A stretch of 64,000 nucleotides of DNA from Eukaryota sp. TZLM1-RC (Eukaryota > Metamonada: BaSk clade), in assembly GCA_040285825.1 (NCBI GenBank), contig JAUPSS010000005.1:1-64000 (forward strand). Direction: 5' to 3'. Of this stretch, positions 42,573-51,828 are shown one piece after another (within the stretch, counting starts at the first letter, position 1; each line of letters opens with the position of its first letter). The translations under genes were made by a program, and so were the position numbers. The notes under the pieces were generated by a model, which was not told the origin of the DNA, did not search any database, and saw only the letters and a list, made by a program, of their open reading frames with translations.

Positions 42573-45230
42573 CTAGAACTCAATATCCTCAATACACGCA
42601 TCAACATCATCAAATCTTTTAAGCGCGCGATTTTCATACTCTATTCCTAATTGTAACAGTGCTTTGGTCAACATTTCTGGAATTGCTTTAAGAATACTGA
42701 AAACAATTCTATTGTGCCAGAAATTGAAGTTCAATTCTTTTCCTGCTCTTTCTTTTATTAAACTTTTGAAACCTTCAAGAAATTTAATGCCAGATATTCC
42801 AATGTTACCAAAAAGAGAAACAGCAAATGGAACCAACTGATTCTTGACATGCTCAACACGTCCTAGCTGAGATAAGGGTTCATTGTACTTTTTGATTTTG
42901 CTCTTTTCAGCAAAGCAAAGTGGAGTTTCATCTCTTTTAGCAAAATCAATTGCTGAGTCTTTACAAACATCAACAGTGACAACATCAACAACTTTAATAA
43001 CACCATCAGACCCAGGGGTAATTAAATCAGCACGGCGTTTCCCAAAAGTATTTTCATCTTCATTTTCAGATGACAACCTTCGCACAATTAATAACTTTTT
43101 CTGCAATTTAGCATATGCAAATTTCAAGGAAATCAAACTCCTGGGTGGAATTTCTTGAATATCAGCAGGAAAGCAATTGGACCATATGTGAGGAGAGATA
43201 CATTCAATTTCACTCTGCAAAATAAAAAATAAATATCCCTAAATAAATAGTTACTAACACAACATTCTATTAAATGTTGGTTTTCAGGAAAACGTTTCAA
43301 AAATTCAAAAACAAAATTTTTGCCTCCACTGATGAATGCGGCTTTACACAAATATTTTGATTTGTGAAAATCCAGGCCTCCCAATTCTGTGCTACAAAAA
43401 ATATGACTACGTAAAAAAGAATAATCAATATCGAGCAAATTAGCCAAAAATTTTGTTCTTAATTCATTAAAAATTTTGCAAAATTCGAGAGATATAGATG
43501 GTGATGTTGATCGTAAAATATGAGTAAATTTTCCTGAATAACAAATTCTGAGGAAGAAAAATTTAAGATGTTTTTCAATATCTAAATCTGAAAGAACCAT
43601 CTATTCTTCTTCAAAATTATCCAAAAAGGAAAGTTGATTTCAAATTTTATCAAAATTGCCTAAATAACAACCTAAAAAACGAAATTCTGATTCAAAATAA
43701 TTGATAAAAGGAACACTTTGATCATCAATAATGAGATCAGCAGGCTCTCTACCAATCAATAAACATTTGGAAATATTTAGAGAAAGACCAATTTGATAAT
43801 AGCGCTGTTGAACAATTTCAGCAATTGTTCTCAATGGATCAATTGGATCAATTATTGATATGTCATCCATATAAGCAGTTATATGAACATCTGGAAATTC
43901 TTGTTTTAATTCACACATTAAAGGATGGATAACAAGGCAGAAAAAGAAAGGACCTAATGGATCACCTTGTTTGACACCAGATGATGATATTAGATTGAAT
44001 TTCTCATATACAAGAGTCGACTGTGAGCCATAAAAATTGTAAAAGAACGACTCAGCTTCTGGAAAATGTGTTTGAAGCAAGGGCAAGATGGACGACCTCT
44101 TGAAAGCATTGAAAGCGTTTTCAAAATCTAAATTAAAAATATAATTCGGAATATTTGAATTAAAAAAGACATCAAAAGAGAGTGCTGCAGAAGATGCACC
44201 ATCAACTGTTTTAATTCCAAATTGGAAAGGATTAAAAAATTCTTTAGCTTTTTCTCCAATCCTGCCAAAAACTGCTGAAGCAAGAATACGAGACAAAGAT
44301 TCACCAATTGCAATAGGCCTTATTTTTAATTCATTCTTTTTTAAAGCAATTAAGCGTGAACTTGTCATTTCAGATGGAAGCTTGATTTTTAATGTTAAAA
44401 TTTTGTTGAAAAAGAAAACCAAATCATCGATGCATTCAGGACATTGGTTCACCGTGGATTTCAACATGTCAAAAGTGATCATTGATGGACCAGGCGCCTT
44501 TCCAAATGGTAATTGGTTAATCAATTTAATTAGTTCATCATTAGTTAGGGGATTTTGCTCCCAATAATCTTACATTATTAGGTTTAGGGCACTTAAAATT
44601 TTCAACAGGATTTAGACTCTTAAGTTGAGCAATAGTATTTTCATTACATTCTGCAAGTTCAGATGAAAACAGGCATTGCTTAGCGGAACCATAACGTCCC
44701 TTTAAAGCTAATTTTCGAACAATTTTTTCTTTCTTCATTATTGAAGGACAAAGTTTTGATTTCGATGACAATAATTTTTTATCTTTAAGCAAAAAAAATT
44801 CCACAGTGGTTTTACATCCCATATGCCTTTTTTTAAATTGGTAGTAAATTTTCGAAAACTAATTGAAAAGGGGATGTAAGAAAGAGGACTTACCTTTGAT
44901 GGAACACGTATTGGAGGCCTCAAGAAATCAACAGCTTTACAGGATTCGCAAAAACGTAATGGTCGGCCAGAAGAATTAATGCCCAAATTTTTGGTACAAA
45001 ATATACACTTATTATTCGGAGAATCAATGGATGAATTTACAGGTACTATTGCTGGTATTTCTTGATCAGCATTATCATCATTTATGGGTAACGAAGAGAG
45101 TGATTGCTTCAAATCAGCAGATGCAGCACGAAAATCATTGTTTTTTCTTGCACCAATTTTTGAAAGTCATTCAAGAAAGTTGCTGCTTTTACTAATAGTC
45201 TTCCGTTTACCGAAAATGGAAAAGCAATAA
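42573..45230 (-). mobile_element. LINE B: non-LTR retrotransposon, nearly complete
   Basis: Minus-strand frames, in order: 45112-44738 (zinc module CIFC...SSGRPLRFCESC), 44822-44541, 44524-43640 (RT), 43600-43133 and 43220-42573. RT motifs are intact: RLIALKKNELKIRPIAIGES, NLDFENAFNAF (A), SSSGVKQGDPLGPFFF (B) and TAYMDDISII (C). The signature GGLDFHKSKYLCKAAF follows, then ADLITPGSDGVIKVVDVVTVDV, which fits the R-x-D...D pattern of a restriction-like endonuclease, and the terminal WHNRIVFSILKA helix. This is the best-preserved LINE in the window. Remaining damage is a few frameshifts, one of which may be an intron (43215-43258). Confidence 0.88.
43215..43258 (-). other. 44-nt intron-like insert in LINE B
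   Basis: In coding sense the insert starts GTTAGT and ends TTTTGCAG with an AT-rich middle. Removing it joins HLIECC to SEIECISPHIWSNCFP in frame. That alignment is then collinear with LINE A (LLVFLENMVQELPVDVWNRSFP), which has no insert. Since 44 is not a multiple of three, it accounts exactly for the frame change at this point. Confidence 0.5.
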
Positions 45231-45302
45231 AACTAGTGGTCTATTTCTATCAGCATTAACTTCTTCGATATCTTTGTTATAATTTCTTTGTTTTTCTTTA
45301 GC

Positions 45303-45640
45303 TTAAAATTCAAGAGTTCTTTTAAGTTTTCTTCTTTGTATCAAAGTGTCATTTGCAACATTACAGGAGACAAAGTCAACAATAGCTTCAGAGTTCTCAA
45401 TCCAATCACAGTATACATCACCTCTGTCATCAGAACCACAATTATTCAATGACAATGTTTCCTTCAGCAGAGGCTCTTTGCTGCACGAGATTCTTGCAGT
45501 TTGTACCATATTGAAAACAGTGTCTCTAACAGCATCATGTAATGAAGAACGATAAGTTATCAATTTAGAGCAATTTAGAGCATGGCGCAAAGTGAGTTGA
45601 GGTGAATTCGAACAAATACATTTTTCTTTTGATAATAATT
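45303..45640 (-). mobile_element. LINE zinc/endonuclease fragment
   Basis: The minus-strand frame reads KCICSNSPQLTLRHALNC, then RSSLHDAVRDTVFNMV, then a KEPLL segment, then GDVYCDWIENSEAIVDFVSC. This is the same C-x-C...H...C plus endonuclease layout as at 41.9 and 52.7 kb, but a different copy. It ends just upstream of the LINE B coding start. Confidence 0.65.
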
Positions 45641-45683
45641 GGAATATATATGATATGGAATAATATATGGAATATATATAATC

Positions 45684-46686
45684 CTTCCAATTATTGAAGG
45701 ATCATCTTCCAAAACAAAGTTTATCAAAAATACATGTCTGAAACGAGTATTCAAACAATGTCCTTACCAAAAATTCAATATCAACAGAAAAAGTTTGAAA
45801 AATAGATTTAACAAAATTTTATTGAAAACTAATGGTAATGAACTGCTTTTGACCTTTGAAGGTAAAAATAATGACTCAGAAAACACAGATGAGCTGGATG
45901 AACCACCGAAAAAGAAAAGAAGATCAAAAAGTGAAATGAAAAGTGACCCTAATGCCAACAAAACCAGAGAAACACAGTTGAAGGGTACTAAAAAAATACC
46001 CCGTCGAAGACGTAGACATCCAGTCGAAATTTTACCTGAAAGGCCCCTTATCGGCGTTGATCTTGGCCAATCAAGATTATGTGGTTACTTCTTAAATGAT
46101 AATCAATGTGGAGTTATCCCTTGTCCAACTGGCAGAAGATACATGACAAAAAATTCACCCAGTAAACACTCTCCCAACCAATATTCCGTTCAAAATTTCA
46201 ACCAATATTTGAACCATTGGAATTTGGTCAGGAGGAAAGTGTATTTGGAAAGTAATCGCCAGAAATGGAAAATAATTAAATTTGATAACCGCAGACGAAA
46301 AAGAGAGACGGTTCAGAGAGAGTCTCAACAAATTTCAAAGTCTGGCTGGACATCCTGAAAAACTCTATCTTGCTGTGGGTTCTGCTAATTTCCCTTCTCA
46401 TTGCCGAAAAGTCAATCGATATGGATCAGCAAGGGCTTTCAGAAAATGGTTGTGTTATCAAAAGGACGTGAAGCACTTGTCAACCAGTGAATTTAATACA
46501 AGCAAAATGTCAAGTTGTTGCATGGCCGAGAATATTCAAGCAGGCTCATGGCAGATGCGTATTTGTACTGAGTGTCAAATAGTATATGACAGAGATATTT
46601 CCGCTGCAAAAAATATTCAAATTAAGAAAAAAGCGGAATTGTGGCCGGAAAGATACATTTGCCCAGATGCTCTGCTGAGGAGATGA
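45684..46686 (+). pseudogene. Fanzor (TnpB-like) nuclease pseudogene, 5'-truncated right copy
   Basis: This is a plus-strand copy of the left Fanzor, inverted relative to it. Homology begins at TTATTGAAGGATCATCTTCC (45684), so the N-terminal half is missing. RuvC-I (IGVDLGQSRLCGYFLNDN) is in frame. After RRRRK a one-base gain in an A-run (near 46303) shifts the frame. The downstream frame 46282-46686 keeps LSTSEFNTSK, SSCCMAEN, RICTEC and YDRDISAAKNI with the RuvC-III Asp. So the active-site residues are present but separated by one frameshift. Upstream are basic stretches (PPKKKRRSK, PRRRRRH) like a nuclear localisation signal. Confidence 0.85.
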
Positions 46687-46711
46687 ATAGGGAACGTGAG
46701 CATACAGAAAC

Positions 46712-46961
46712 AAAAACTTTTGAGACCGATCTACAAATACCTTAGTAGCATTTGGTAGATCCACTTAGATACATCAAGTCGCGAGGCTTTGTTCTGTGAA
46801 TGCAGTAGGTGTATTTAAGTGAGGTAGCCCATTGATGAAGATCATGATTGCCTTTGTCAGATGATGCTACATGTCTCTTACAGCCTGTGAGTAGACATTG
46901 AGAAAGTTGAAAACAGGAGTGAATTTCACAGGGGAATGCATGATAAGTGAAATTCACAGTA
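46712..46961 (+). other. Conserved 3' end of Fanzor element (right copy) with terminal hairpin
   Basis: This is the non-coding block homologous to 38856-39105. It ends in a perfect 11-bp inverted repeat, GTGAATTTCAC (46919-46929) and GTGAAATTCAC (46947-46957), with a 17-nt loop, then CAGTA. The conservation outside any frame and the subterminal hairpin suggest an element terminus and a possible guide-RNA source. The end lies 38 nt before the ATG of FAM21. Confidence 0.55.
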
Positions 46962-46999
46962 AGATTTGCACACATACATCATCCTTTCACCATCATTTA

Positions 47000-48664
47000 A
47001 TGTCTCTCGAACAGCTACGAAGCGAGGCAAGCTCCTGGTCCTTAGCCTCTGATGCTGACCTTCTTACATGGATGCGCTCATTTGCTACTCGCCTTGTGAA
47101 ACAGGCACAAACCGTTGAAGACGATGTTAACTCTCTTGTCAACACAGTCAAAAAACTATCTGTTGATGCTAATAACTCTATGAACGACTTCCTTGTCCTC
47201 TCATCGACCCAATTTGTTGAAAACCGTGTGTCTGAAGCCGATGTTTCTGAAGATACATCTGCACAGGATGAAACCAAAGAATATTCCCGCGAAGAGAAGG
47301 ATGGTATTGTTATTTCTCGTTACAGAACTGCTCTATCCAATGTGTTTAAGTACATGAGGGAAGAAGAAGAGAAGGAAAAGGCCAGCCAACCTGCTGAAGA
47401 CAATGAAGCCATTGAACCGGCAGGATTGTCCGATTTCAATCCTGATTCTGATATCGAAGTGAAACCTTCCAATCCATTGGAAAATCCCACCATTGTCGCA
47501 AAACCTGATAATAAGGACGATGTATTTAACTTTGATTCAACTGATTCAGAAGACGAGTTTACCTTAAAAGCTGCTGAAATTGAACCAGAAAAGAAAAAAG
47601 AACCAGAGCAGCCCAAACAAACTGATTTGTTTAACTTTGAGTCTTCTGACTCTGACGATCAAGGATTACTCTCCAAGAAGCCGGAAATTGCGAAGGAGTC
47701 TGAGAAGGAAGAGGTTCCTGAAAAGGAAACTATCAGTTTTGATTCCTCATCTGAGGAGGAATCTGCAGATCAAGTTGCACCTTCCAAGCCTCCCAAACCA
47801 GTTTTCTCATTCGATTCATCTGATTCAGAACCTGAAGTGCAGCAAAAGCCTTCAATTGTTGCTCAATCTTCATCCTCAGAATCAGAACCAGAACTCCCTC
47901 CGCAGAAACCTAAGAAACCAACGTTTAGTTTCGATTCCTCTGATTCCGAAGAAGAGGCCCCTCCACCTCCTGTCGCTCCTCCTGCAGCTGTTATACCACC
48001 CCCACCTGAGCCATCTGTTAGCGATGATGATTCTGATGCACCTCCTCCTCCCCCAATGCTCAAAGTTTTGCCTGGACCTACCAAACCACATCAACAGTCC
48101 AGTGATTCGGATTCAGATTGGACCACCGACTCAGATGATGATGCCCCTGCACCTCCTCCTCCCAAGAAGTCTGAAGTGGTGGAAGTGAAGAAGGAAGTAC
48201 CGAAAGAAGACTTTTTCAGTTCATCTGATGAGGAGGACCAACCACCATCTCCTGTCAAACCATCTTCTCCTGTAGCAAAGCCAGTCGTTCCTTCACCACC
48301 AATCATTGAACCAACCAAAGCTGTTGAAGAAAAGAAGCTTGATAGTACTCCTAGCACTCGAGGAGCGTCAGGGAGAAGATTGCCGACAAGGAAAGGAGCT
48401 CGTCGTAAGAGCAGTGGCGCTTCTACTGTTACCAAACCCAAACCACCAGTTAAGCAAGCAAAACCTAAAGCACCAAGGAAATTTGAATCGGATTCTGATT
48501 CTGACGATTTCTCTCTTGATTTGAAAATTAAATCTGCTCCAAAACCTTCTTCTACTGCTGACCCATTGTCTGAGGTTTTAAATCAAGAACCAAAGAAGAG
48601 CAAAAAGTCAAAGAATAGAAAATCTAAAATTAAAAGTTCGACTGGTGTCAATCTCTTTGATTAA
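47000..48664 (+). CDS. WASHC2: FAM21 / WASH complex subunit 2
   Basis: The product is 554 residues from the ATG at 47000. An in-frame ATG at 46898 belongs to the Fanzor-element end and is not used here. Residues 1-95 form the FAM21 head (SSWSLASDADLLTWMRSFATR; NDFLVLSSTQFVENRV), which binds the WASH core. The long acidic, proline-rich tail repeats motifs of the LFa type (VFNFDSTDSEDEF at 47.52 kb, DLFNFESSDSDD at 47.63, VFSFDSSDSEPE at 47.80, TFSFDSSDSEEE at 47.92). In animals these motifs bind retromer VPS35 and capping protein. The end is a basic stretch and TGVNLFD. The protein is shorter than vertebrate FAM21 (about 1300). Polyproline runs are host features, not artefacts. It converges on the next gene, 98 bp away. 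Confidence 0.88.
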   Translation: MSLEQLRSEASSWSLASDADLLTWMRSFATRLVKQAQTVEDDVNSLVNTVKKLSVDANNSMNDFLVLSSTQFVENRVSEADVSEDTSAQDETKEYSREEKDGIVISRYRTALSNVFKYMREEEEKEKASQPAEDNEAIEPAGLSDFNPDSDIEVKPSNPLENPTIVAKPDNKDDVFNFDSTDSEDEFTLKAAEIEPEKKKEPEQPKQTDLFNFESSDSDDQGLLSKKPEIAKESEKEEVPEKETISFDSSSEEESADQVAPSKPPKPVFSFDSSDSEPEVQQKPSIVAQSSSSESEPELPPQKPKKPTFSFDSSDSEEEAPPPPVAPPAAVIPPPPEPSVSDDDSDAPPPPPMLKVLPGPTKPHQQSSDSDSDWTTDSDDDAPAPPPPKKSEVVEVKKEVPKEDFFSSSDEEDQPPSPVKPSSPVAKPVVPSPPIIEPTKAVEEKKLDSTPSTRGASGRRLPTRKGARRKSSGASTVTKPKPPVKQAKPKAPRKFESDSDSDDFSLDLKIKSAPKPSSTADPLSEVLNQEPKKSKKSKNRKSKIKSSTGVNLFD

Positions 48665-48762
48665 ACTTTATTTGTTCTGTACTTATGTTTATAGTTGATT
48701 TATTTTGTGTAAAAAAATGATTTTTTAAAATCCATCCATGTTTAACATTGCACATTAGGTTA

Positions 48763-49347
48763 CTAAGCAAACAGGTCTTCTTCTAATTCATCATCTAAAT
48801 TGTCAAGGTTTAACACCGTAGCATCAGCAATTGAATCTTGCCTGCTCAATATCGTTGGCCTTGGTGTCTTTGGAATAGCTGATACTGAATCAAAATAGGA
48901 ATTGTTGGAGAATCCAAGTTTTGGATTAGACCTAAGTAGAGTTACTTCTGATTCAAGCTCATTAATTCTATCATTCAATTGCTCCTTCTCAATTTGGTGT
49001 TGTCTTTTCATATCTTTACACATTCTCACTATTTTTTCTTCATATGACCTATCTAAACTCTCCCTTAAGGTTCTGTTCTTTGCTCTTTCTGCTGATAACT
49101 GCTCTTTCAGACGTACAATGTCCTGTTGAAGCTGAGAAACAACAGAGCTATCTTCAGAAATGTTAGAAAAAGATGGATAAGCACTAACATCTTTGCTGTG
49201 TGACGTGCTTAATATTTGATTAAATACTGAAACGATCTTTGAATTGCGGTCCACCAGTGACTGACGCAGTGAGGAGGATGGCTTTGTTACATCGGTAACA
49301 TCGCTGGGACCTTCAGGATTTTCAGGGGTATCAATACGTGAAGACAT
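48763..49347 (-). CDS. Small coiled-coil protein, unknown
   Basis: Not recognised. From the ATG at 49347 (MSSRIDTPENPEG) it has 194 residues; an upstream in-frame start at 49380 is possible. Residues about 70-140 form a coiled coil (SVVSQLQQDIVRLKEQLSAERAKN and onward to LNDRINELESEVTLL). The rest is disordered and Ser/Thr/Pro-rich, with a very acidic tail (LNLDNLDDELEEDLFA). Its role could be structural or an adaptor, for example at the cytoskeleton. It is divergent from the basic protein at 49465 with a 117-bp shared promoter. Confidence 0.65.
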   Translation of the reverse strand: MSSRIDTPENPEGPSDVTDVTKPSSSLRQSLVDRNSKIVSVFNQILSTSHSKDVSAYPSFSNISEDSSVVSQLQQDIVRLKEQLSAERAKNRTLRESLDRSYEEKIVRMCKDMKRQHQIEKEQLNDRINELESEVTLLRSNPKLGFSNNSYFDSVSAIPKTPRPTILSRQDSIADATVLNLDNLDDELEEDLFA

Positions 49348-49464
49348 TTCAATTCCAAAAACGAAATTGATCTCCTTCAATTTGAGATCCTTGTTTGATG
49401 CACTCGACCTGCGAACCTAATCTTTCTTAAACTCATTACTCATGAGACGGGCTTAATTCTAACC
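49348..49464. promoter_or_regulatory. 117-bp divergent intergenic promoter
   Basis: Shared upstream region of two divergent small genes. No TGCT lies within 10 nt of either start codon, unlike the NEK2/DYNC2I2 pair. No other motif is evident. Confidence 0.4.
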
Positions 49465-50100
49465 ATGCTAGACTTCTTAATTGTTACCGAAGACAATTCG
49501 GCTGTTCGAACCTCTCTGAATGATTCTTCTGATGTTTTTCTTAAGAAAGATTCCCCTCATGAGCCTCGAAGATCCATTGTTGACATGATCCGGGCCCGCC
49601 GTGCTTTTCAGTTAAAGTTGATTCATGCTTCCAATCGCCACAAGGGGATCCTTTTGAGAAGATCAATGAAGTGCAACATTCGTAACAGAAGAGTTTCAAA
49701 CATTGTTCAGAGAACCAACGAGACCAATGAACAACGTACACGACAAATGAAAGAAACCATGATGAAACGCCATGTAGAAGCTGCTCAACGAAGAGCTTCT
49801 ATGAGGGAAACAATGAAAACGAGGCTCCAAGCCCATCATGAACTTGTTGCAAAACGAAGAGAAGCTTTTGTTGGTGCAAGAAGAAGAACCAAGAGAAGGG
49901 CTTTTTTGAACAAGTTGATGCTCAAACGAAATCCAAAGCAACTTGATATTCCAAACAAAATTCAAATTCCACAAGTTGAGCATTGCTGTTGTCCTTCAGC
50001 TTTCTTTGTACCTACTGGCTATCAAGACCAATTGAAAATGGATAATGCTAGAAAAAGGGTTGTAAAGAACCTTTCTCGCAGGAGAAGCTGGTTTTATTAG
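49465..50100 (+). CDS. Small very basic protein, unknown
   Basis: Not recognised. It has 211 residues, strongly basic from about residue 35 on, and predicted helical (TMMKRHVEAAQRRASMRETMK; AKRREAFVGARRRTKRRAF). There is a CCC cluster near residue 174 and the C-terminus is RKRVVKNLSRRRSWFY. The charge suggests nucleic-acid, chromatin or microtubule binding. No zinc finger or known domain is seen. The frame is long against several stops in the other frames and starts with a clean ATG, so it is probably real. Confidence 0.55.
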   Translation: MLDFLIVTEDNSAVRTSLNDSSDVFLKKDSPHEPRRSIVDMIRARRAFQLKLIHASNRHKGILLRRSMKCNIRNRRVSNIVQRTNETNEQRTRQMKETMMKRHVEAAQRRASMRETMKTRLQAHHELVAKRREAFVGARRRTKRRAFLNKLMLKRNPKQLDIPNKIQIPQVEHCCCPSAFFVPTGYQDQLKMDNARKRVVKNLSRRRSWFY

Positions 50101-50589
50101 GATTTTTGTACATAGCTTTTTGAATATTTATTGTGATCCAAAAGTTTTTGCCTAGCATAAAAAAAGGGTTTTTCTTCAAATCAAATGGGTGTAGATGAGC
50201 ATTTTTTCAAACAGAGTAAGCAACAACCAGATTGGATAAACAAAGACTCATTTTCTACATAGTAAATTTCAATATAAATAAAAGATACATCAATGAATGG
50301 TTTGAAAAATTATTGCCAAACATGGAAAAACATTTGTGTATATCATATATGTATATTGTACATTGTATTTTTTTGTAAATTAAATATTGTTTTTGCTGAT
50401 GACAATGACTTCGGTAGATCAGAATCATGTGAACTCTTGCTCTCCCAAATATTATTTTCTGGTCTCGAATGGACTATTTGTTTAGTTGCAGCTGTAGAAA
50501 GGTTTCGTGCTCTTTGATATTCAAAAATTGACCACAAATGTTACAGTCAGTCTGTGATTAAGGAAGTGAATGAGGAAAACTTGATGTAT
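50101..50589. other. Gene-free stretch
   Basis: About 490 bp of 3' flank and AT-rich sequence. Short frames at 50293-50537 on both strands have no recognisable features. Confidence 0.4.
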
Positions 50590-51480
50590 TTTCTAATTAT
50601 ATTATACAAGCCCGAGGGCGCCAACACAAATTTACAATAACTAATCAATTCCTAAAATTTAATGATTTTGAACTTCCTTGGTTAATAAACATAGAGAAGC
50701 GTTTCAGGGTTTTAGGTAAACATTACCCAACACATGCTTGTAATACCCTTAGTATTTCCAATTATGTTTTGTTCAAGATTGAAGATACGATAAAATATCT
50801 CCAGAATCAAGCATTATTACCCACTATGAAGGCCACAACAATTGAATTATGTTTTCCATAATATTTACTTTGGTACTTACAATTACATGAATTACCAATC
50901 ACATTTATTGTAACTACTAATGCATTGACATTGAGTAGAAGGTTGAAGTCATGGCTAGGTGTCATTAGGACTACCAAGTGGATACTCTGTAGTTACCTAA
51001 ATGTAAGGGTGGTCTTGGTTTTCCCGATCTTACCTTATTGTATAAAGAATCTCAAACTCAGAAATTCCACATTTTGCAAAATTCATTTGAACATGACTTG
51101 AAAAATTTATTTAAAACAATGAAACAATGAAGATCTATTTGGAAACAGAAATTTGATCCAATTAAAAGGTTGGAAAAATATTCTTCCTTGGTTAAAGAAA
51201 GAAATCGATTGACAAATACCCAAATTCCTAAGAAAATCAGAGTCTTGAATTGTTATTGTCAAATTTAGATGGTTTTGGTTGAATCATTTCTTTTTGAAGT
51301 TTCAGCAAAAAGAATAGTTGCTAATAGCTGCATTTCATTGACGAAAAGTTTACTCATTCCAAAAATTACAGTAACAACGATATGTAAAGAACTAGCATTT
51401 CAAGCTCCCAATTGCCCACACCACATCTTTTCTGTTAGAATCTCGTATATGGTTGTCTGATGGAGTAGAATGATAGAAAC
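50590..51480 (+). mobile_element. Decayed LINE, L1-like RT region
   Basis: On the plus strand PKCKGGLGFPDLTLLYKESQ (50996-51055) is the post-catalytic GGLGxPDL motif common in L1/Tx1-type reverse transcriptases. It is preceded by FELPWLINIEKRFRVLGKHY (about 50.67-50.73 kb), like the YLG segment. Stops interrupt the frame throughout. This differs from the FGG(V/L)(G/D)F...KYLC signature of LINEs A and B, so it is another family. Confidence 0.6.
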
Positions 51481-51828
51481 ACACCATGGATGCTGATTTA
51501 AAAGTGTTGCAAGCAATGAATTTTACGTTGTTTGTTAAAAGGGAAAATTGTTTTTTTTTTGTTATTAAAAAACCGTATTTTATATAGTGAAGATACTGAG
51601 AGACTAAACTATTTGGGAACTTGAATTGAACTGCAATGATTCAAAAAATATCAATACTAAGCTTCGTTGGACATTCCCAATAAATTTCTCTTGGAGTATT
51701 GCATTAGAGCCAATTATTGTGTTGAAAACCCCAATGTTGTTCTATACCAACTGTTACCGAAAAAAAGATGTCTACTAACCAACTGGTCTTAAACAATTAC
51801 CAACAACGTTTCAAAACAGAATAACAAT
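51481..51828. other. Spacer with LINE debris
   Basis: Contains a T-run near 51550 and a possible LINE block (ERLNYLGT at about 51600). Otherwise it is the upstream region of the next gene. No motif is evident next to the ATG. Confidence 0.35.

Noticed and set aside
46898-46999. Upstream in-frame ATG extending FAM21
   Set aside because: The extension lies in the Fanzor element end, is repeated upstream of the unrelated PH-LRR gene, and has no FAM21 similarity.
47580-48441. Long alternative frames inside FAM21
   Set aside because: They are shadows of the low-complexity acidic/proline coding sequence (Leu/Arg- or Gly/Ser-rich products without domains).
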